A DNA stretch of 64,000 bases from Timema cristinae (GCA_039000515.1 JBCFYV010000502.1:1-64000), one strand, 5' to 3'; positions 1 to 12,412 are shown, numbered from the stretch's first letter. The notes: generated from the sequence alone by a model not told the origin. Numbers and translations are program-made.

Positions 1-175
1 GGCTGGGAACCCTGTCGGGTTACTGAGGGTGTTTTTTTTCTAGCGTGTTTTCCACGCTTCGTCCCCGCAAATGTGGGCGCACTTCCTTTAAATTCAATCT
101 TATTCATCCCTAACACATTAGCGTGCTTAGAACATAAGCGTATAATCTAAACGGGTAGTAAGACACGATGCTAGA
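1..175 (+). repeat. SINE family A, 3' part (truncated by window edge)
   Basis: Shares the ordered landmarks of the other family A copies: a 'ctgagggtg' block, a 'cacttcctttaaattcaa' stretch after 'gcaaatg', 'ccctaacacattagcg', then an ending of the type 'cgggtagtaagacacgatgcta' followed by A-rich tail. The tRNA-like head lies outside the window. Confidence 0.7.
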
Positions 176-264
176 AAAAATTAATATTAGTTATGAAAAG
201 AGGTCCGATGATTGTTTTAGCAATTTAACAAGGTTGTTTCCATCAGAATTCCAAACTCAAGGTG

Positions 265-632
265 GGGTTGTAAGGAAAGCGAGTTAGAGCCGTGTTTTGC
301 AGTTTTTATAACAAAAATATTATTTGGTTCAACCAATTAAAATATTATTCCAGTAGAAACATAGAATGTAATTGTCTTCATTTGATCATATCAACAGTTG
401 TTGAATTTCTGTCAAAGTTGTCCTGGAATTTAATGACAACTTTTCTCTTCATTTAAAAAGTTTATCTTTAAATACTATAAGCTCATAACAGATATTCAAC
501 AACTGTTGATATCACCATGTGAATAAAATTAAACTGTTTCCACTGGAACAATATTTTATTTACTTCGGCCAAAAAAGATTTCTATAAAAACTGCAAAAAC
601 ACTTCCCTTAACTCAAGTTCCCTACGTCCCTA
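265..632. mobile_element. Foldback/MITE-like element with long inverted arms
   Basis: The outer arms (about 290-358 and 535-605) are reverse complements of each other over roughly 65 bp, including 'gcagtttttata' and 'ttccagtagaaaca' versus its complement. An inner near-perfect inverted pair of about 19 bp lies at 389-408 and 493-512 ('atatcaacagttgttgaat'). There is no coding capacity. A half copy lies at 4125-4330 and a short trace near 1520-1555, so it is a dispersed family rather than a local palindrome. No clear target-site duplication was found. Confidence 0.6.
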
Positions 633-654
633 CGTTAAGTTTAAAGACTATAAA

Positions 655-760
655 TAAATAACCGATTTGAACCAAGTGGTCTAAGGCTCAACAATTTTCT
701 CGACAAACTTTCACGATAAACTCAGGCTTAAAATCCCAGCCAGATAGGCTTTTGAGATTT
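655..760 (+). repeat. tRNA-like SINE head fragment
   Basis: Carries an A-box-like 'agtggtctaaggc' and a degenerate B-box-like segment ('taaaatcccagcc') at tRNA-like spacing, the same head seen at 3712 and 8262. The body is missing. 760-870 is T-rich filler with nothing recognisable. Confidence 0.45.
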
Positions 761-869
761 TTTTTTCTTTATGTGTGTTTTCCATTTTCTTCTTTGCTGG
801 GTGCTTTTCTTCCAAGTTTCACTTTTATTTCCTTCCCCTTGGATTATTTAATCATTTTATATTTGTAGA

Positions 870-1165
870 TATGTTAAACACAATATAAATTAATTATTTA
901 ACGCCTGCAACACAATATAAATTAATTATTTAACTCCTTCAACACAATATAAATCAATTATTTAACGCCTGCAACACAATATAAATTAATTATTTAACAC
1001 CTGCAAACACAATATAAATTAATTATTTAACACCTGCAACACAATATAAATTAATAATTTAACACCTGCAACACAATATAAATTAATTATTTAACACCTG
1101 CAACACAATATAAATTAATTATTTAACACCTGCAACACAATATAAATTAATTATTACACCTGCAA
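870..1165. repeat. Tandem repeat, about 32-bp unit, about 9 copies
   Basis: A unit containing 'aatataaattaattattt' and 'aacacctgcaacac' repeats head to tail with few substitutions ('gcctgc' versus 'acctgc', one extra A near 1006). The low divergence suggests recent expansion. No open frame of note. Confidence 0.9.
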
Positions 1166-1202
1166 CAGTAGTAACCTGATCTAAATGTCAAGTACATTGT
1201 AT

Positions 1203-1410
1203 CTGTTTGACCGGTGTCAGGAGGTCGGCGTTAAAATCCCCTCCGTGTGTGCTGAGGGTGGTTTATCTTAAATGGTTTTTTTTAAATTCTTCCCCCACGC
1301 AAATATGAACGCATTTCTTCTAAATATATCCTACCTCATCCCTAACACATGAACATTATTAATATATATGCGTATGACCCGTACGTAATAGTAAAACGCA
1401 GTGGGGTTTA
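1203..1410 (+). repeat. SINE family A copy
   Basis: Degenerate head, then 'gtgctgagggtggt', 'ccacgcaaatatgaacgc', 'catccctaacacat' and a tail resembling 'cgtacgtaatagtaaaacgc'. The order matches 3712, 8262, 14213 and 35457. Confidence 0.65.
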
Positions 1411-2180
1411 TAAAAAGGAAACAGATGAGGGAAGTAATGTAAAGACGTTATCTCGCTTTAAGGTGGAGAGGAGAAGGAAAAACCAATAGTTATAAACCAC
1501 ATGTGAAAAACCACTCTGTTCACATGGTGATATCAATAGTTCTTGAATATCTGTCGTAGGGGCCGGATTTTGCCTATTTTCCTTTTTTTCCTTTAGCTAT
1601 AAAACACAGCAATTGAGATATATATGCATTTCATGTTATTACGAGTAAAATATGTTAATTTATAGTGCCTATAACTGCCTATTCTATTGGTTTGGGCCTA
1701 TTTTAGACTGAGAACCTTAACGTGCCTATTTTGGCTTTCTTTTCCTACGGTATGGATTTTTTGCTGAACTAGAGAGTCCAGTTTCTTAGAAATTGTAAGC
1801 TGCGGTAGGTTTAAAAATCTACACATTGTTAAATAGCTTCCAATGATCATAAATTGGGTTGGAGGTCATGAGAGCTGTGGCAGACATCTTGGGGTAATAC
1901 AGCATGTCACTGCACGAAAAAAGTTCAACTTCTTCGGAAACGGCAAATGTGCCAAGTTGAACTCGGCTTTTCAAATTATAAAAACCTTTTATCTGAAAAG
2001 TTGATCAATTTCATTATTTAAATATAGATAAAATATCTAGTGATTAACTGCATGTGGTCAATGGTCGTGTAACGGGCTAATCTGGTTTAGCCCCGTTCAA
2101 ACGTAAAAAATGAATATTTGTTGGTGCCTGCAAGTCATCAAAAGTTAACAATGACATACTAATGTAAAATGCTACGCCCA
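1411..2180. other. Intergenic, AT-rich; no gene seen
   Basis: Holds a short trace of the foldback family near 1520-1555 ('ggtgatatcaatagttcttgaat') and a 'gccta' rich stretch at 1565-1740. No convincing open reading frame or RNA gene. Confidence 0.5.
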
Positions 2181-2630
2181 TAACGTATGTTTGTTTATTT
2201 ACATACCAACTTCGCCGACTCTTTGAGCCGGATGCCCCACTGGAGAAAAAACAACACAGAGAAAAGTGACCGAGCGCGGCCACTTGGGGAGAATTCCGCG
2301 TTCAACGACGAGTACAAACCAACTGAGAGCTCCATGAATGCCGTCGGCCGACGCATGTCAATATTCTAGAATCTCGGGAAGTTCCCCCTCCACTTCATAC
2401 TCACCGCTCCAACGCGTGGGCATCTCTGACTATATATTCACCGAGCTGCTTGGAAGAAATATAGAACACGATAGGACAACATCGGCGACGTTGACCTACT
2501 ACGCACTCTCATCTGGTCAAAGTACTCTATCTAGTCAACGGTGGAATTACGGTCCAAGGGAAATGGATCCTCTAGACAGGAGGAAGTTACGGGACTCACC
2601 AACTTCTTGGGCATGATATTACGAGTAAAC
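2180..2630 (+). pseudogene. Possible retroelement polyprotein remnant (uncertain)
   Basis: Local base composition is higher in GC and looks coding-like compared with its AT-rich surroundings. The plus frame at 2187-2369 contains ADSLSRMP, similar to the ADALSR-type motif that sits between RNase H and integrase in Ty3/gypsy polyproteins. Nothing else in the segment is recognisable and the frame breaks after about 60 codons. It could equally be chance; I keep it only as a weak hint of an LTR-retroelement relic. Confidence 0.2.
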
Positions 2631-2639
2631 TTCAGATTA

Positions 2640-3695
2640 AATGTTAAATGTTTAGGTTTAGTCTACGTCTTGGCAGGATGGATAGGATAATCCTATTGTA
2701 AGAGTTGGATAGGGAATAACCCGTGTCTATTTTGAGACACTATTATGATATTATGATTAGGCTAGTTGTATAGATTATTTATGGAGTTAGCCCCTCCTTT
2801 ATAAAGAGAACAGGCTACAAACTACACTTGTGGTGTAGCGCGCTTCTCCGCGTTTGGGAGACTGAGCCATTTTTGCCAGCCTCACGATGGGATGGTGAAT
2901 CCCGCGGCCCCACACGATGTGGTCAAAAGATGTAACTCAATGGTAGCTTGCCAGGGCAGGAGATTGTTCATGTTATAATGGGACCTGGGATCCTACCTAA
3001 CTGGGTTCACTTGTCTATCCCAATATTTGTGTTGGGCAGTTAAACCTGTGGGCCATTCATGCCTCTCATGATTGGCCCGTGGTTTAATCTTAGTCATTGC
3101 ATTTTTAAACACTCGCTTTAGGAATATTCAGCTCATGAGCCGCTTCTGCCCCTCAGGCTCGGCTGTAGCTGGTCTTTAATTACTTATTTATATTTTGTGG
3201 TGTTGTCACCCGGTGGGTGTCAACTAGGGGGGACGCGGCTCCGTCCTGGACTGGCCCCCCGTGTATTTTGATTTTATTTATGTAAATATTTTTTTTACCC
3301 TTAGTAAGGGTTGTTGTTCGTTATCCAGGGCTCTCTCATGTAACTGAACCAGAACTTGCCTCATCTAAATTAAAAACTCTGCCTTCACGGCCAACATACC
3401 TTGTTGATTGTGGGATCAGTTACTTAACTCACTTGTCTGAGTTTATAAGGCCAGCACCTCTCGCCCTTTGTAGGGCTGGGGTTAGGCAAAGCTCCCCTCA
3501 TATCATAACTAGTTTGTAGGACATATCTTATTGAGATTACGTGCTATAATATATATATTGACCTTGTAATTGTCTCATTAAATTGCATAAATTCTAATTT
3601 CCTCTTGTTCTCATTTCTTTTATGACTTGTATGTATGTGCACCCGGGGACTACCAGGTTTGGGTACATAATCCTCTAATATCAACAACAACAAAC
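2640..3695. other. Unidentified non-AT-rich block, possible retroelement 3' region
   Basis: About 1 kb of balanced composition with a TATA-like 'tttataaagagaacagg' near 2800, a GC stem candidate near 3215-3262, and a terminal 'aacaacaacaaa' plus C-run at 3685-3710. Trinucleotide-type ends occur in some non-LTR elements, but no coding domain was found. I cannot assign it. Confidence 0.25.
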
Positions 3696-3711
3696 CCCCC
3701 CCCCCCCCCCG

Positions 3712-3940
3712 GTGCAGTCGAATGGACTAAAGCGTCACTCTCACCGTAGACTGGACTATCGATGAAGGGGATGATAGAGAATTTTTAATCTAGTTGGTGT
3801 ACTTTAATTCACTTTTTACCTTCACGCAAATGCGGGTACATTTCCTCTAAATTTCACCTTTTCTAACCCCTAACATATTAACGCAATTAATACAAATGCG
3901 CACAAACTTAAAACGATAGTGATACGTGGTGATAAAAAAA
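3712..3940 (+). repeat. SINE family A copy
   Basis: Head with 'ggactaaagcgtc' and 'ctggactatcgatga', then 'cacgcaaatgcgggtac', 'ctaacatattaacgcaatta' and a diverged tail 'gatagtgatacgtggtga' with A-run. Confidence 0.7.
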
Positions 3941-4124
3941 TTTTGCTGTAGATCATAAAATAATAGGTAGTAAAATCAATTTTATATTGCTTATTGTGTA
4001 CATTTTTTACCATAAGTGCTTTATTCTGGTGCATAGATCCCATATTTCAAATACCTATTTTTCTGCCTATCATAAATATTTTTGGTGCCTAAGAATCCGC
4101 CCCCTAGGCCATTAGATGGCAAAC

Positions 4125-4330
4125 TTTTTAAATTAATTTAAAAAGTTGTCATTAAATTCCAGGACACCCTTGACAGCTATTCACCAACAATTGTCGATAT
4201 CACCATATGAAGAAATTTAAACTCTATGTTTCTATTGAAGCACTATTTAATTTATTTTGACCAACAAAATGTTTAATATAAAAACTGCCAAAACACTTAC
4301 TTACCTGTTCTCGCGTCCCCTACATCCCCA
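4125..4330. repeat. Half copy of the foldback family at 265-632
   Basis: Matches 420-632: 'aagttgtcattaaattcc', 'tcgatatcaccatatgaa', 'aaaactgccaaaacactt' and 'cgcgtcccctacatcc' all occur in the same order. The other arm is missing. Confidence 0.5.
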
Positions 4331-4429
4331 CATTAAATGTATAACGTTGCTTTCTTCCATAACCTTTACTTTACATCAATTACTGCTTCCAACCTGAGTC
4401 CTGTGTCAATTTTTTATTCAAGCAATATA

Positions 4430-5910
4430 CAACGTGTATCTAAAACATGGCATTCAAACTTGGGTGAAAATAGAATAATTCGCATCAGCAACCTAGGGTC
4501 CATCTTAATATTAAGGGTGTTATACACCCCTAAAAATAAAGCTAAAACGATATTGTGTGAAATATTATGAAAACTGATTAAGGTATTACAACGAATCTTT
4601 TGTATACTTACTTATTAAAACCTTGATCATTAATAAACTAAATGTGCTGTTACCGTTACCCACCCCCCCAACATGTAAAAAAAGGGGGGTTGTAACATTT
4701 TTTCTGCAATAAAATGTGTCAGAGTAATTATTAACTAACTTTGACTTAAGATTACAAAACATGAAGTAAAATTTTAAAAAAAAAAGTTGCCTTGGAGAAC
4801 TGTCTAGCTTTCCCCGTTTCCGAGATAACCATGCATGTTTGATTTCAAAGACCAAGTGTTAATTCCTGCCAGGGAGGCAACCAGTACAGCTGTTGCGTAA
4901 CCACCACGCTTTTCCTTACCTTAATCCGTTTAGACTTCTTTCTGTGGGTCTTTTTCAAAGCTTTGGTGTTTCGACAGCCATTGAATCCGAGGAAACCTGT
5001 TAGCCAGGCTAGGTGCTGCGTGTGATAAAGTTCAAGAAACACCAGTCCCTTGATACGCCACCTCAATTATTGCAATGACGTTAGGGGCCACTATTTTGAA
5101 CACTTGCTATGAATCTGCTTTTGAAGTTAGGAATTAAAACATAAAAAAACCTTTCGGTTAGTATTTCTTAATTTAGCTTTCAATACTCCAGTGAGTGTAA
5201 TGATTAAAATCCCACCAAGTGTGAACTGTTGTAAGCATAACTTACTAATGTGATGAATAGCAACAATCGGAGCTTATGAAGAAGGAAAAGTATCTGAGTC
5301 TCTCCATCATAACACACAAACCAGCCTTGTTTACCAAATGTACGTGATACATAGTCATACTTGCTGGTAAAAATGGTTAAAAACGACTGCAGTGCGAAGT
5401 AACACTGCGATTCTGGTTGCCTACCTGGCAGGCATTTACACTTGTCTCTGAGCTCAACTTGTGTCATTATCTCGAAACGGAAAAAGCTAGACAGTTTCTC
5501 CAAGGCACCTTTTTTTGTTAATTTTAAACCTTGTTTTGTAATCTTAAGTCAAAATTTAGTAATAAATTACTCTGACACATTTTATTGCAGAAAAAAGTGT
5601 TACAACCCCCCCCCCCCTTTTTTTTACATGTTGGGGGTGGGTATTTGGTAACAGCACATTTAGTTTATTAATGATCAAGGTTTCAATAAGTAGTATACAA
5701 AGATTCGTTGTAATACTTTAATCAGTTTTCATAATATTTCCACAATAGTCGTTTTTAGCTCTTTTGTTTTGGGGTGTATACCACCCTTAATATTCAAGAT
5801 GGACCTAGGTTGCTGATGTGAATTAATCTATTTTCACCCAAGGAATCGCCTGCCAAAGTTTTATGCAATGTTTTAGACACACGTATTTTTTTTTCCAATG
5901 CTGGTATGCT
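4430..5910. mobile_element. 1.5-kb element with about 400-bp inverted arms
   Basis: The left arm (about 4430-4840) and right arm (about 5465-5910) are reverse complements with moderate divergence: for example 'gatcattaataaacta' at 4625 pairs with 'tagtttattaatgatc' near 5661, and 'gaaaatagaataattcgca' pairs with its counterpart near 5815-5838. The spacer of about 625 bp has no frame I can identify. The structure fits a long-TIR or foldback DNA transposon, or a non-autonomous derivative. Differences in the C/G runs show the arms have evolved separately. Confidence 0.65.
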
Positions 5911-6039
5911 AGGACTTTTCCCAGCTTCATATGCCTTATAATCTAAATTTTATACTAGGACAGACAACATCCAAATCCCCAGACCATTAATTCATCAATG
6001 TGAAAGGGTAAACACACATTTCACCAATGATCATTTTTT

Positions 6040-6118
6040 TAGGCCATGCCATGAATTGAACCCGGGACCCTTTAGCTCAGTAAACCAAACACACTACCCG
6101 ACTGAGGTAAGGCGTGGA
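6040..6118 (-). repeat. tRNA-like SINE fragment
   Basis: On the minus strand a B-box-like 'gggttcaattc' follows an A-box-like segment ('cagtcgggtag') at tRNA spacing. The rest does not fold as an intact tRNA, so it is tRNA-derived repeat rather than a tRNA gene. Confidence 0.45.
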
Positions 6119-8260
6119 TTTTCCATAACCTTACCTAGCCAAATCAAATTTTTATTTTATAATAAATTAAATATATTTTAAATATTATTTAAACATATTT
6201 TAACTAAGCAATATATCCATATCTTTGGTCCAAATGTCAACCCCGCCGGTCACGAGTAGGTTGTGATTAAAATGTCGGATGTGTGTCCACTGGGAGTATG
6301 TTCCAACATGATTTGCCTCTCTTCGTTAATATGGGTGTACTTCCTACTGAATGATCTGAGCTGTTGGATATAGGTTACAATTTATTGTAATTAGAGTCCT
6401 ATATATTTTACTGTGTATCGCTATATGGATTAATATATTGTCAAATCTATATATTTTTTAAAGTTACACCAATTGCCCTTCAAATGATCAACTATATTTA
6501 TATATTTTTTAAATGTAATTTTCGTCTAGTTTATTGTGCCACGAATTAAAATGTGTTTTGAAACCAATGAATGTATTAAGATATTACAGACTTTGCCACA
6601 ACATGGGTTGTTTAGTTTCGCCCGCAGTGGGGTCTCCTTTACTTTGTATTGATTCCAACAGATCAAGCGATTATTTATAAGGGTTTGTTTCACGATAAAC
6701 GAGAAACTTGGGGTTTTTTCTTATTTTATTTTTGTGCGCCGCAACCATTACTCGTCTAGGCTATATGCCTGGATGAGTAAGGTAGAATTTGGGGATAAAA
6801 TGTACCGAATTTTTGTCTAGTAAAAGTGGGAAACCATTTAGGGAAAGAACATCTTTTTTACACTCGACACGAATTCTAACACCGAGAAACCAGACTAAAC
6901 GACCGCGTGCCCACCGATGAGGTGAATGATCACACGATCACTGTAACGGTAACTTTAATCTAAATAGCCCTATTATTTTAAAAGCCCCTTAAAAAACCAT
7001 AAACAAATAACAAATATTTTAATCTCCAACTCTTAATGTAGTTTTTTATTTCTTAAGCTTAATACTTTATATAACTTAATCCATTATACGTAGATGGAGA
7101 GGGTAGTATTAGTGTATTGTAGTGTAGTGTAGGTATGGGAAAATGGCACTGATAATTTAGATCTTAAGTAGAAAATCATCCTCTATGCATCCAGTCTAGA
7201 GTCTAACCTTTACCACATTATCATTTTATTTTTTATCGCCGCGTTTACTTCCCGTTCGCGTTATAGGCATACGTACTAATTACATTAATGGGCTATGGAT
7301 TACAAAGGTTTATTTTGGAATAAATGTACCATCATTTGCGCAGAGTAAGAGTGCAAAACCATCCTCAATACACCCAAATGGGATTTGAACTCGGATCTCC
7401 CTGTCATGGCAATCTAACCTATCGCGATTATGACACCTTATACCATTGATGACCAATGTGGGTAGCTGCATGAAGTCGTTTATTTATATCTAAATTAGTA
7501 TGTATATGGTTCTATTTCATTATAAACGTTATTATTCTATCCTTGTGTGATGTTACATTAATTACAATAACTTTACCCCATCGCACCATTTAGGAGTGTG
7601 TGTAAAAGTATTATATATGGACATTTTTAACCCTCCGGACGTAGTTCGTTTGGAATGTGTGTGCTACAAATATTTGTTTTAAAAATTGAAATAGAAATGT
7701 TACTGCTCTATATTTGTGTTTCGCTCCAGAATACATCGCCATTGTGAGGATATTTACGCTGCTATAAACTGTGTCTGTTGTAGTACCTTTTGAGGGTGGA
7801 GGCTTTTTTAAAATCTAGTTCCAACGATTTATTATTTCAGTAATACCATCTGTATGTTACTTTTATACATTATTTTCCGATAGGTATAAAGGACAACGAG
7901 TTTTCCATAAGGCTAAAATATTTCCCTCTCACTCTCTTCCAGCGAGAAATAAATTTATTAAGTCTATCTTTTATACCGTGGTAGCTATTGTAGCGTCCCT
8001 AGAGCCGTTGTTTATCAAATTTATCCATGTGTTATTTCTCTTTCCAGATTAATAAACTCCACATGAAGCGTTAAAGATATCTATAATACAAATTATTGTA
8101 ATTGAATGTTTTAAGTAGGATAAAACTATTACTTGTTTTAAGCTTAGTAATGATGCATTTAATCAATCAAATAAAAGGTTATTTTAATTCCTTTAAAAAT
8201 ATAGTATTAAATTTGTTTGTTTGCGTTAGTTAATAAAACTACTTTCAGTACAAAAAATCC
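6119..8260. other. AT-rich intergenic DNA with tRNA-like repeat scraps
   Basis: No gene seen. Fragments of a second tRNA-derived repeat recur at about 6755-6930, 7095-7215 and 7320-7445: a 'gagtaaggtagaatt' type leader, 'aaccat' plus 'ccaaatgggatttgaac' (B-box complement). They are too degraded for exact limits. Confidence 0.45.
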
Positions 8261-8261
8261 C

Positions 8262-8480
8262 GTTTAAATGGTCAAATGGTCTAAGGCGTCTCTCTCACAA
8301 TAGTCTGGACTGCCAATTCACAGGGGAAAAAGAGGTTAAAATCCTGGTCGGATTTCCCCTTACGCAAATGCGGTGCACTTCATCTATGTTCAGCCTTCAA
8401 ACTTCCAAACACATTAGTGTAATTAGTATATATTCTTACAACCCGAACGAGTAGCAAGATGCGGTGCTAATAAAAAAAAA
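8262..8480 (+). repeat. SINE family A copy
   Basis: Head 'aaatggtctaaggcgtc', B-box-like 'ggttaaaatcctgg', body 'acgcaaatgcggtgcac', 'acacattagtgtaatta' and tail 'gagtagcaagatgcggtgct' with A-run to 8480. One of the better-preserved copies. Confidence 0.75.
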
Positions 8481-8934
8481 TTTATAAAAAGAAAAGATTT
8501 ATTTTGAAATATCCTGCTAGTATCTCAAAATTTATAGGTTTTTAAGTTATACCTAAAATCTATATTTATTTTGGTGCCCTCTCTTTTTACATCCCATCCG
8601 GGATATTTACAGGAATATATAATTGTAGATGAAATATAGCTCCATTTGCTTATGAGATATTGTGTAAAACCATTTTAGAACATCACTCCATGCATCCGTC
8701 CAGTGATACGTCGTTTGGTAAATCAATAAAGTCCAGAGTAGAGGCTATTTCAATGTAGTACACAAGATCCGACCCATGATCAGGTTATACTCGTATTTTA
8801 TTAATTAATATAGTACTGAGAAGATAACATCGGAATGGAACCTAAGGCCCTTGACTAGGTTGATGATTATAAAACAACAACTCAGCCAACGACCTCGTGT
8901 AACTACAAGGCCACATTTTCAAATAATACAAATA

Positions 8935-9310
8935 CAAAGCCACATGGCTGACTCACTCACTGACATCAATGTTTACCCACTTCCAGATGAGATAGAAACT
9001 TGAAATTTGGCAAACTTAGAGTTTTTATCCTATAACCGACGAGAAAATTCCTAAAAGTTAAAAAAATAGTTTAACCCCTAAAAAATTAAAAATGGTGGAG
9101 CAACTTTAAAGTCGGTGCAGACCCTTCTTTGGAGGTCTATTGTGGCCAAACGGTCAGACTTATCCAAAAACGGCTCTGGAATTACATTAGTTTACATCAA
9201 GTTACAAAGAAAACGCACGGGCGGTTTGGGGGCGGAGCCCCCAACAACCAATGCGAGTAATAAATTATCAAATGAGTGTGATGTGGTACGAATTCGCATA
9301 ACTCGGTGCT
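8935..9310 (+). repeat. Probable mobile-element relic with GC hairpin
   Basis: Contains 'gactcactcactgacatc', 'gaaacttgaaatttggcaa' and then a strong hairpin at about 9222-9246 (gggggc, 3-nt loop, gccccc). This mix of conserved motif and hairpin in AT-rich DNA suggests a transposable element end. I cannot name the family; the 65-codon frame across it is probably not a gene. Confidence 0.35.
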
Positions 9311-11340
9311 AAAGCATTAAAATGCTAGAGTAAATATACGAGGCTCAATTCCCGTATATAGGTGTCATTTTTTCAACTAAATATTTTCCATTTTATTTTT
9401 GGTGATAGTGTGTTCAACACAAGAGATATTAGAGACTTAAACAATAAGGATGGGGAGAGTGAAGCTAGTTTAAAGTCCTTGGTTATTCAGCGAGTCCTTT
9501 TTTACCTTCAAGGTATCACATGGATGAGTACGAGGGATTTGGAGCTCAATGGAGGTGCAGTATTCATTCATCATAACCTCCTTTGTGAAAAAATAGTAAC
9601 AACAATAATGATAACATGAAAGGATGTATCGGAAAGAGAAATTTGAACAAATGGAATGACAACAATTTAACTTACATAATAAAAAGAGGACCACGGTTCA
9701 TACTGCTGTCACAGGACAAAAAAGAACAAGGCTCACACTCTATACTCCCGCTTCCTAGCCAAAAGGTGATGGTTGCCTCTTAATTAAAGTCCCTTGAATC
9801 TCGGTCATATTTCCTATTTTTATTTTTAATGCTTTTCCTTTTTTATTTGTTTTTGTCTACTTGGCACCCTCTACCTCTCTGTTCAGTGGCAACAGTGTAT
9901 AGTCTAAACTGTGTTCCTTTCTGTCATTTGACAGAACTCAATATGACAATAATTATGTTCAATTTTTTATGGGTCTGTCCTTTCTATTTTGTTATCGCTC
10001 TATCCGCTAATTTAGTTCATTTGTATAAAATTTATCCCTCAAAATTAACAAAATTTTCCTTCTGGGTTTGTAATGAAATAATTGGATTGTTTTTTCTCAA
10101 AACAAAAAACCTCGCTATCAACTTACTGTAATTCATTTTCATAGTATATAAATAAGTAAATTTGTGTTTCAACTTTATTTACTTTATTTAAATCACATTT
10201 TATAATCAAAGCGGACTATCCATATTTTATTTACTCTAATGTAGGATGGATGAGGAAGGTAGAATCTAGAGGAAAGGTACTCGTATTTAATTTCATGTGA
10301 GAATATGAAACAATTTAGAAAGAAAAAACTCTCAGTATACTCAGCTGGGAATTGAACACGAACCTCCCTACCACTGACAAACTAGACTAGATAAGACTGA
10401 CATTTTGATTTGCAAGCCCGCCGATGTGGGTTGTGGTGAAGTTAAATACAAAACATTAAATCAACCATAGTCCAACCAACCTTTTGTAAAATACACAGCT
10501 AAATTGGATGTTAATATTCTTTTACCTAGCGTATCGCTGTTGGACTAGTACTAGAAAAAGTGTACTGCACATTATAATAAATTCCAAAACAGACTCTAGC
10601 GGCAGTATTCGCAAACGCACCGTTATTTGCACGACTAAGCCAGTGGCAATGTCCCCAAGAGGACTTCCAAACAAATAGTTCTCTTTTAAAATGTATATCC
10701 GGACAAACACATGACCCCACAGCGGGACCTAGAGTAAGGGAGCAGTGTTATCATGCCCCAGGTGAGTTGAATGAAACAATCCCTGACTGTTAGTTACTTG
10801 ACAACAAACGATTGAGCGTGAAATAAAAGCGACAATATTATTTTATATTAAAAAGGGACTGCTTATCCTACACGAGACGAAACCGCATCGGTCGTCGTAC
10901 TCTCTGGGCATCACTCGGGCAAAGAGATTGGATTGCTGTGACGAAGAAGTTAAAGTTTAAATCACAGTAGAGTGTACTACGAGTGTGTTTCCTCAAACAT
11001 TTTCTAATCTCCATCCACGTGAATGTGAATACTCTACCTCCCATTTGACTAAATTAAATTATTAAATACGGATATCCCGAACGGGTATAAGGGACGCTGG
11101 GAAATTTAAAAAATACACGAGAAAATTTTATCTGTGATTAATACCTAGGCCACAGACAAGTAAAAAACAAACTCTCAACCTTACGGGGGTTTCCCTGCGT
11201 TCCTTTTTCCAATTGAGTCCTTTAAACACTGGACTTCGCTAGTGTCACTGTTGGGTGATAATAGGACTAACCGCAGCGATCCTAGTGTTGAAGGACTCAA
11301 GCTGCCAAAAGGAGCGCAACCATTTTACCTGGAGGTTGAG
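9311..11340. other. Intergenic; no gene supported
   Basis: Low-complexity frames of 60-100 codons occur on both strands (for example 9829-10131, hydrophobic, T-rich) without a family signature. A tRNA-like repeat fragment lies at about 10240-10440, with a minus-strand B-box-like match at 10343. Confidence 0.5.
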
Positions 11341-11359
11341 TGTCTGTGTATATTATTTG

Positions 11360-11420
11360 TCTGTGACCTAGGCCGAGTGGTTAAAGTGAGGTCCAGATGC
11401 GCTCATTTTAATTCCGGGGA
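11360..11420 (+). repeat. tRNA-like fragment
   Basis: A-box-like 'ggccgagtggttaaagtg' followed at suitable distance by a weak B-box-like 'taattccgggg'. No acceptor stem; probably a SINE head. Confidence 0.35.
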
Positions 11421-12194
11421 CGCTCATGAGAATATACTACTCTATTGTGGTTTGTCACCAGGAATGTGGAGACAAGAGTGCTGTTATAAATCCAGCAACT
11501 TTTTTTTACCGGCAACAACGTTGAGTATGTAGTTTTGGGTAAAAATTGAAAATGTATAACATATACATTAGGCATTCATAATAACAAAGTGTTTGATAAG
11601 AATTCAGTATATACAACATTATTTGTTACGATTTTACCCAATAGCCCCAGTGGCTCCAGAGATGCGTCTGGGGAGGATGGAGTGGCGGAAGGGGTGACCT
11701 TTAAGGCTTACGGTAAACATTGTTGTAATGTTAATATTTCTATTAAAGTCCTCACTTGTCTATTTAGACCCATAAAATAGGTCGATATGAGGATCGACAA
11801 GAATACACACTTTCGTATTAAAGAAATATATTATGTTTTACTAAATAATAATGATGTATAACATATAATATTTTTACTATATAGTAATAAAAGTAAAGTA
11901 CTACATTTTCATATCTGTTGTTTAGAGATAGATCACTTTAATATTTATGATAATAATAAAATTAGAACCCAAGAAAGAACCAAATATTATGAAAAAGTGC
12001 AGACACTATTTAAATTAGCCTGATTATATGTCTCAATAGACACAATTCGACTAACATTTTTCTAGAGAACGCTTTAAATAGGTATTGTTAAAGACGCTAA
12101 TTAATAGAAAATATGTTGGAATAACTTCTAAAAACGTAAATCGATACAAATCATTACTTAATAATTAAATTTTATTATGATTGCTTGTACTTTC
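11421..12194. other. AT-rich intergenic; nothing seen
   Basis: Short frames only; long A/T tracts around 11820-12180. No RNA gene or repeat family recognised. Confidence 0.4.
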
Positions 12195-12250
12195 ATTGTG
12201 AACTATGCACTATAAGCTATGTACTATGCACTATGCACTATGCACTATTC
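12195..12250. repeat. Short tandem repeat, 'ctatgca' type unit
   Basis: Seven-base units (actatgc) repeat imperfectly about seven times, with variants 'aagctatgt' and 'tactatgc'. Confidence 0.75.
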
Positions 12251-12321
12251 ATAATTAATGATGCGTAAAAACCCAGCCTTAATATTAAACCTATCAATCC
12301 TGAAGATTATTTTAAAGTATT

Positions 12322-12412
12322 GTAACATTACGTGGTATAATGTTACAACTGGACCCCGCCCCATACTGACGTGATTAGAGATTTGTAACATTACGTGGTA
12401 TAATGTTACAAC
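12322..12412. repeat. Duplicated perfect hairpin
   Basis: A 10-bp perfect inverted pair (tgtaacatta / taatgttaca, 7-nt loop) with a following 'actggac' occurs at about 12322-12355 and again at about 12386-12418. The copies are identical over more than 30 bp, with a 30-bp spacer. Confidence 0.7.

Noticed and set aside
4586..5503. Minus-strand frames of 73-99 codons as a transposase
   Set aside because: They straddle inverted arms and spacer, with no catalytic or zinc motif.
9829..10131. 100-codon hydrophobic frame as a membrane protein
   Set aside because: T-rich low-complexity DNA; Phe/Leu content follows from composition; no homologous pattern.
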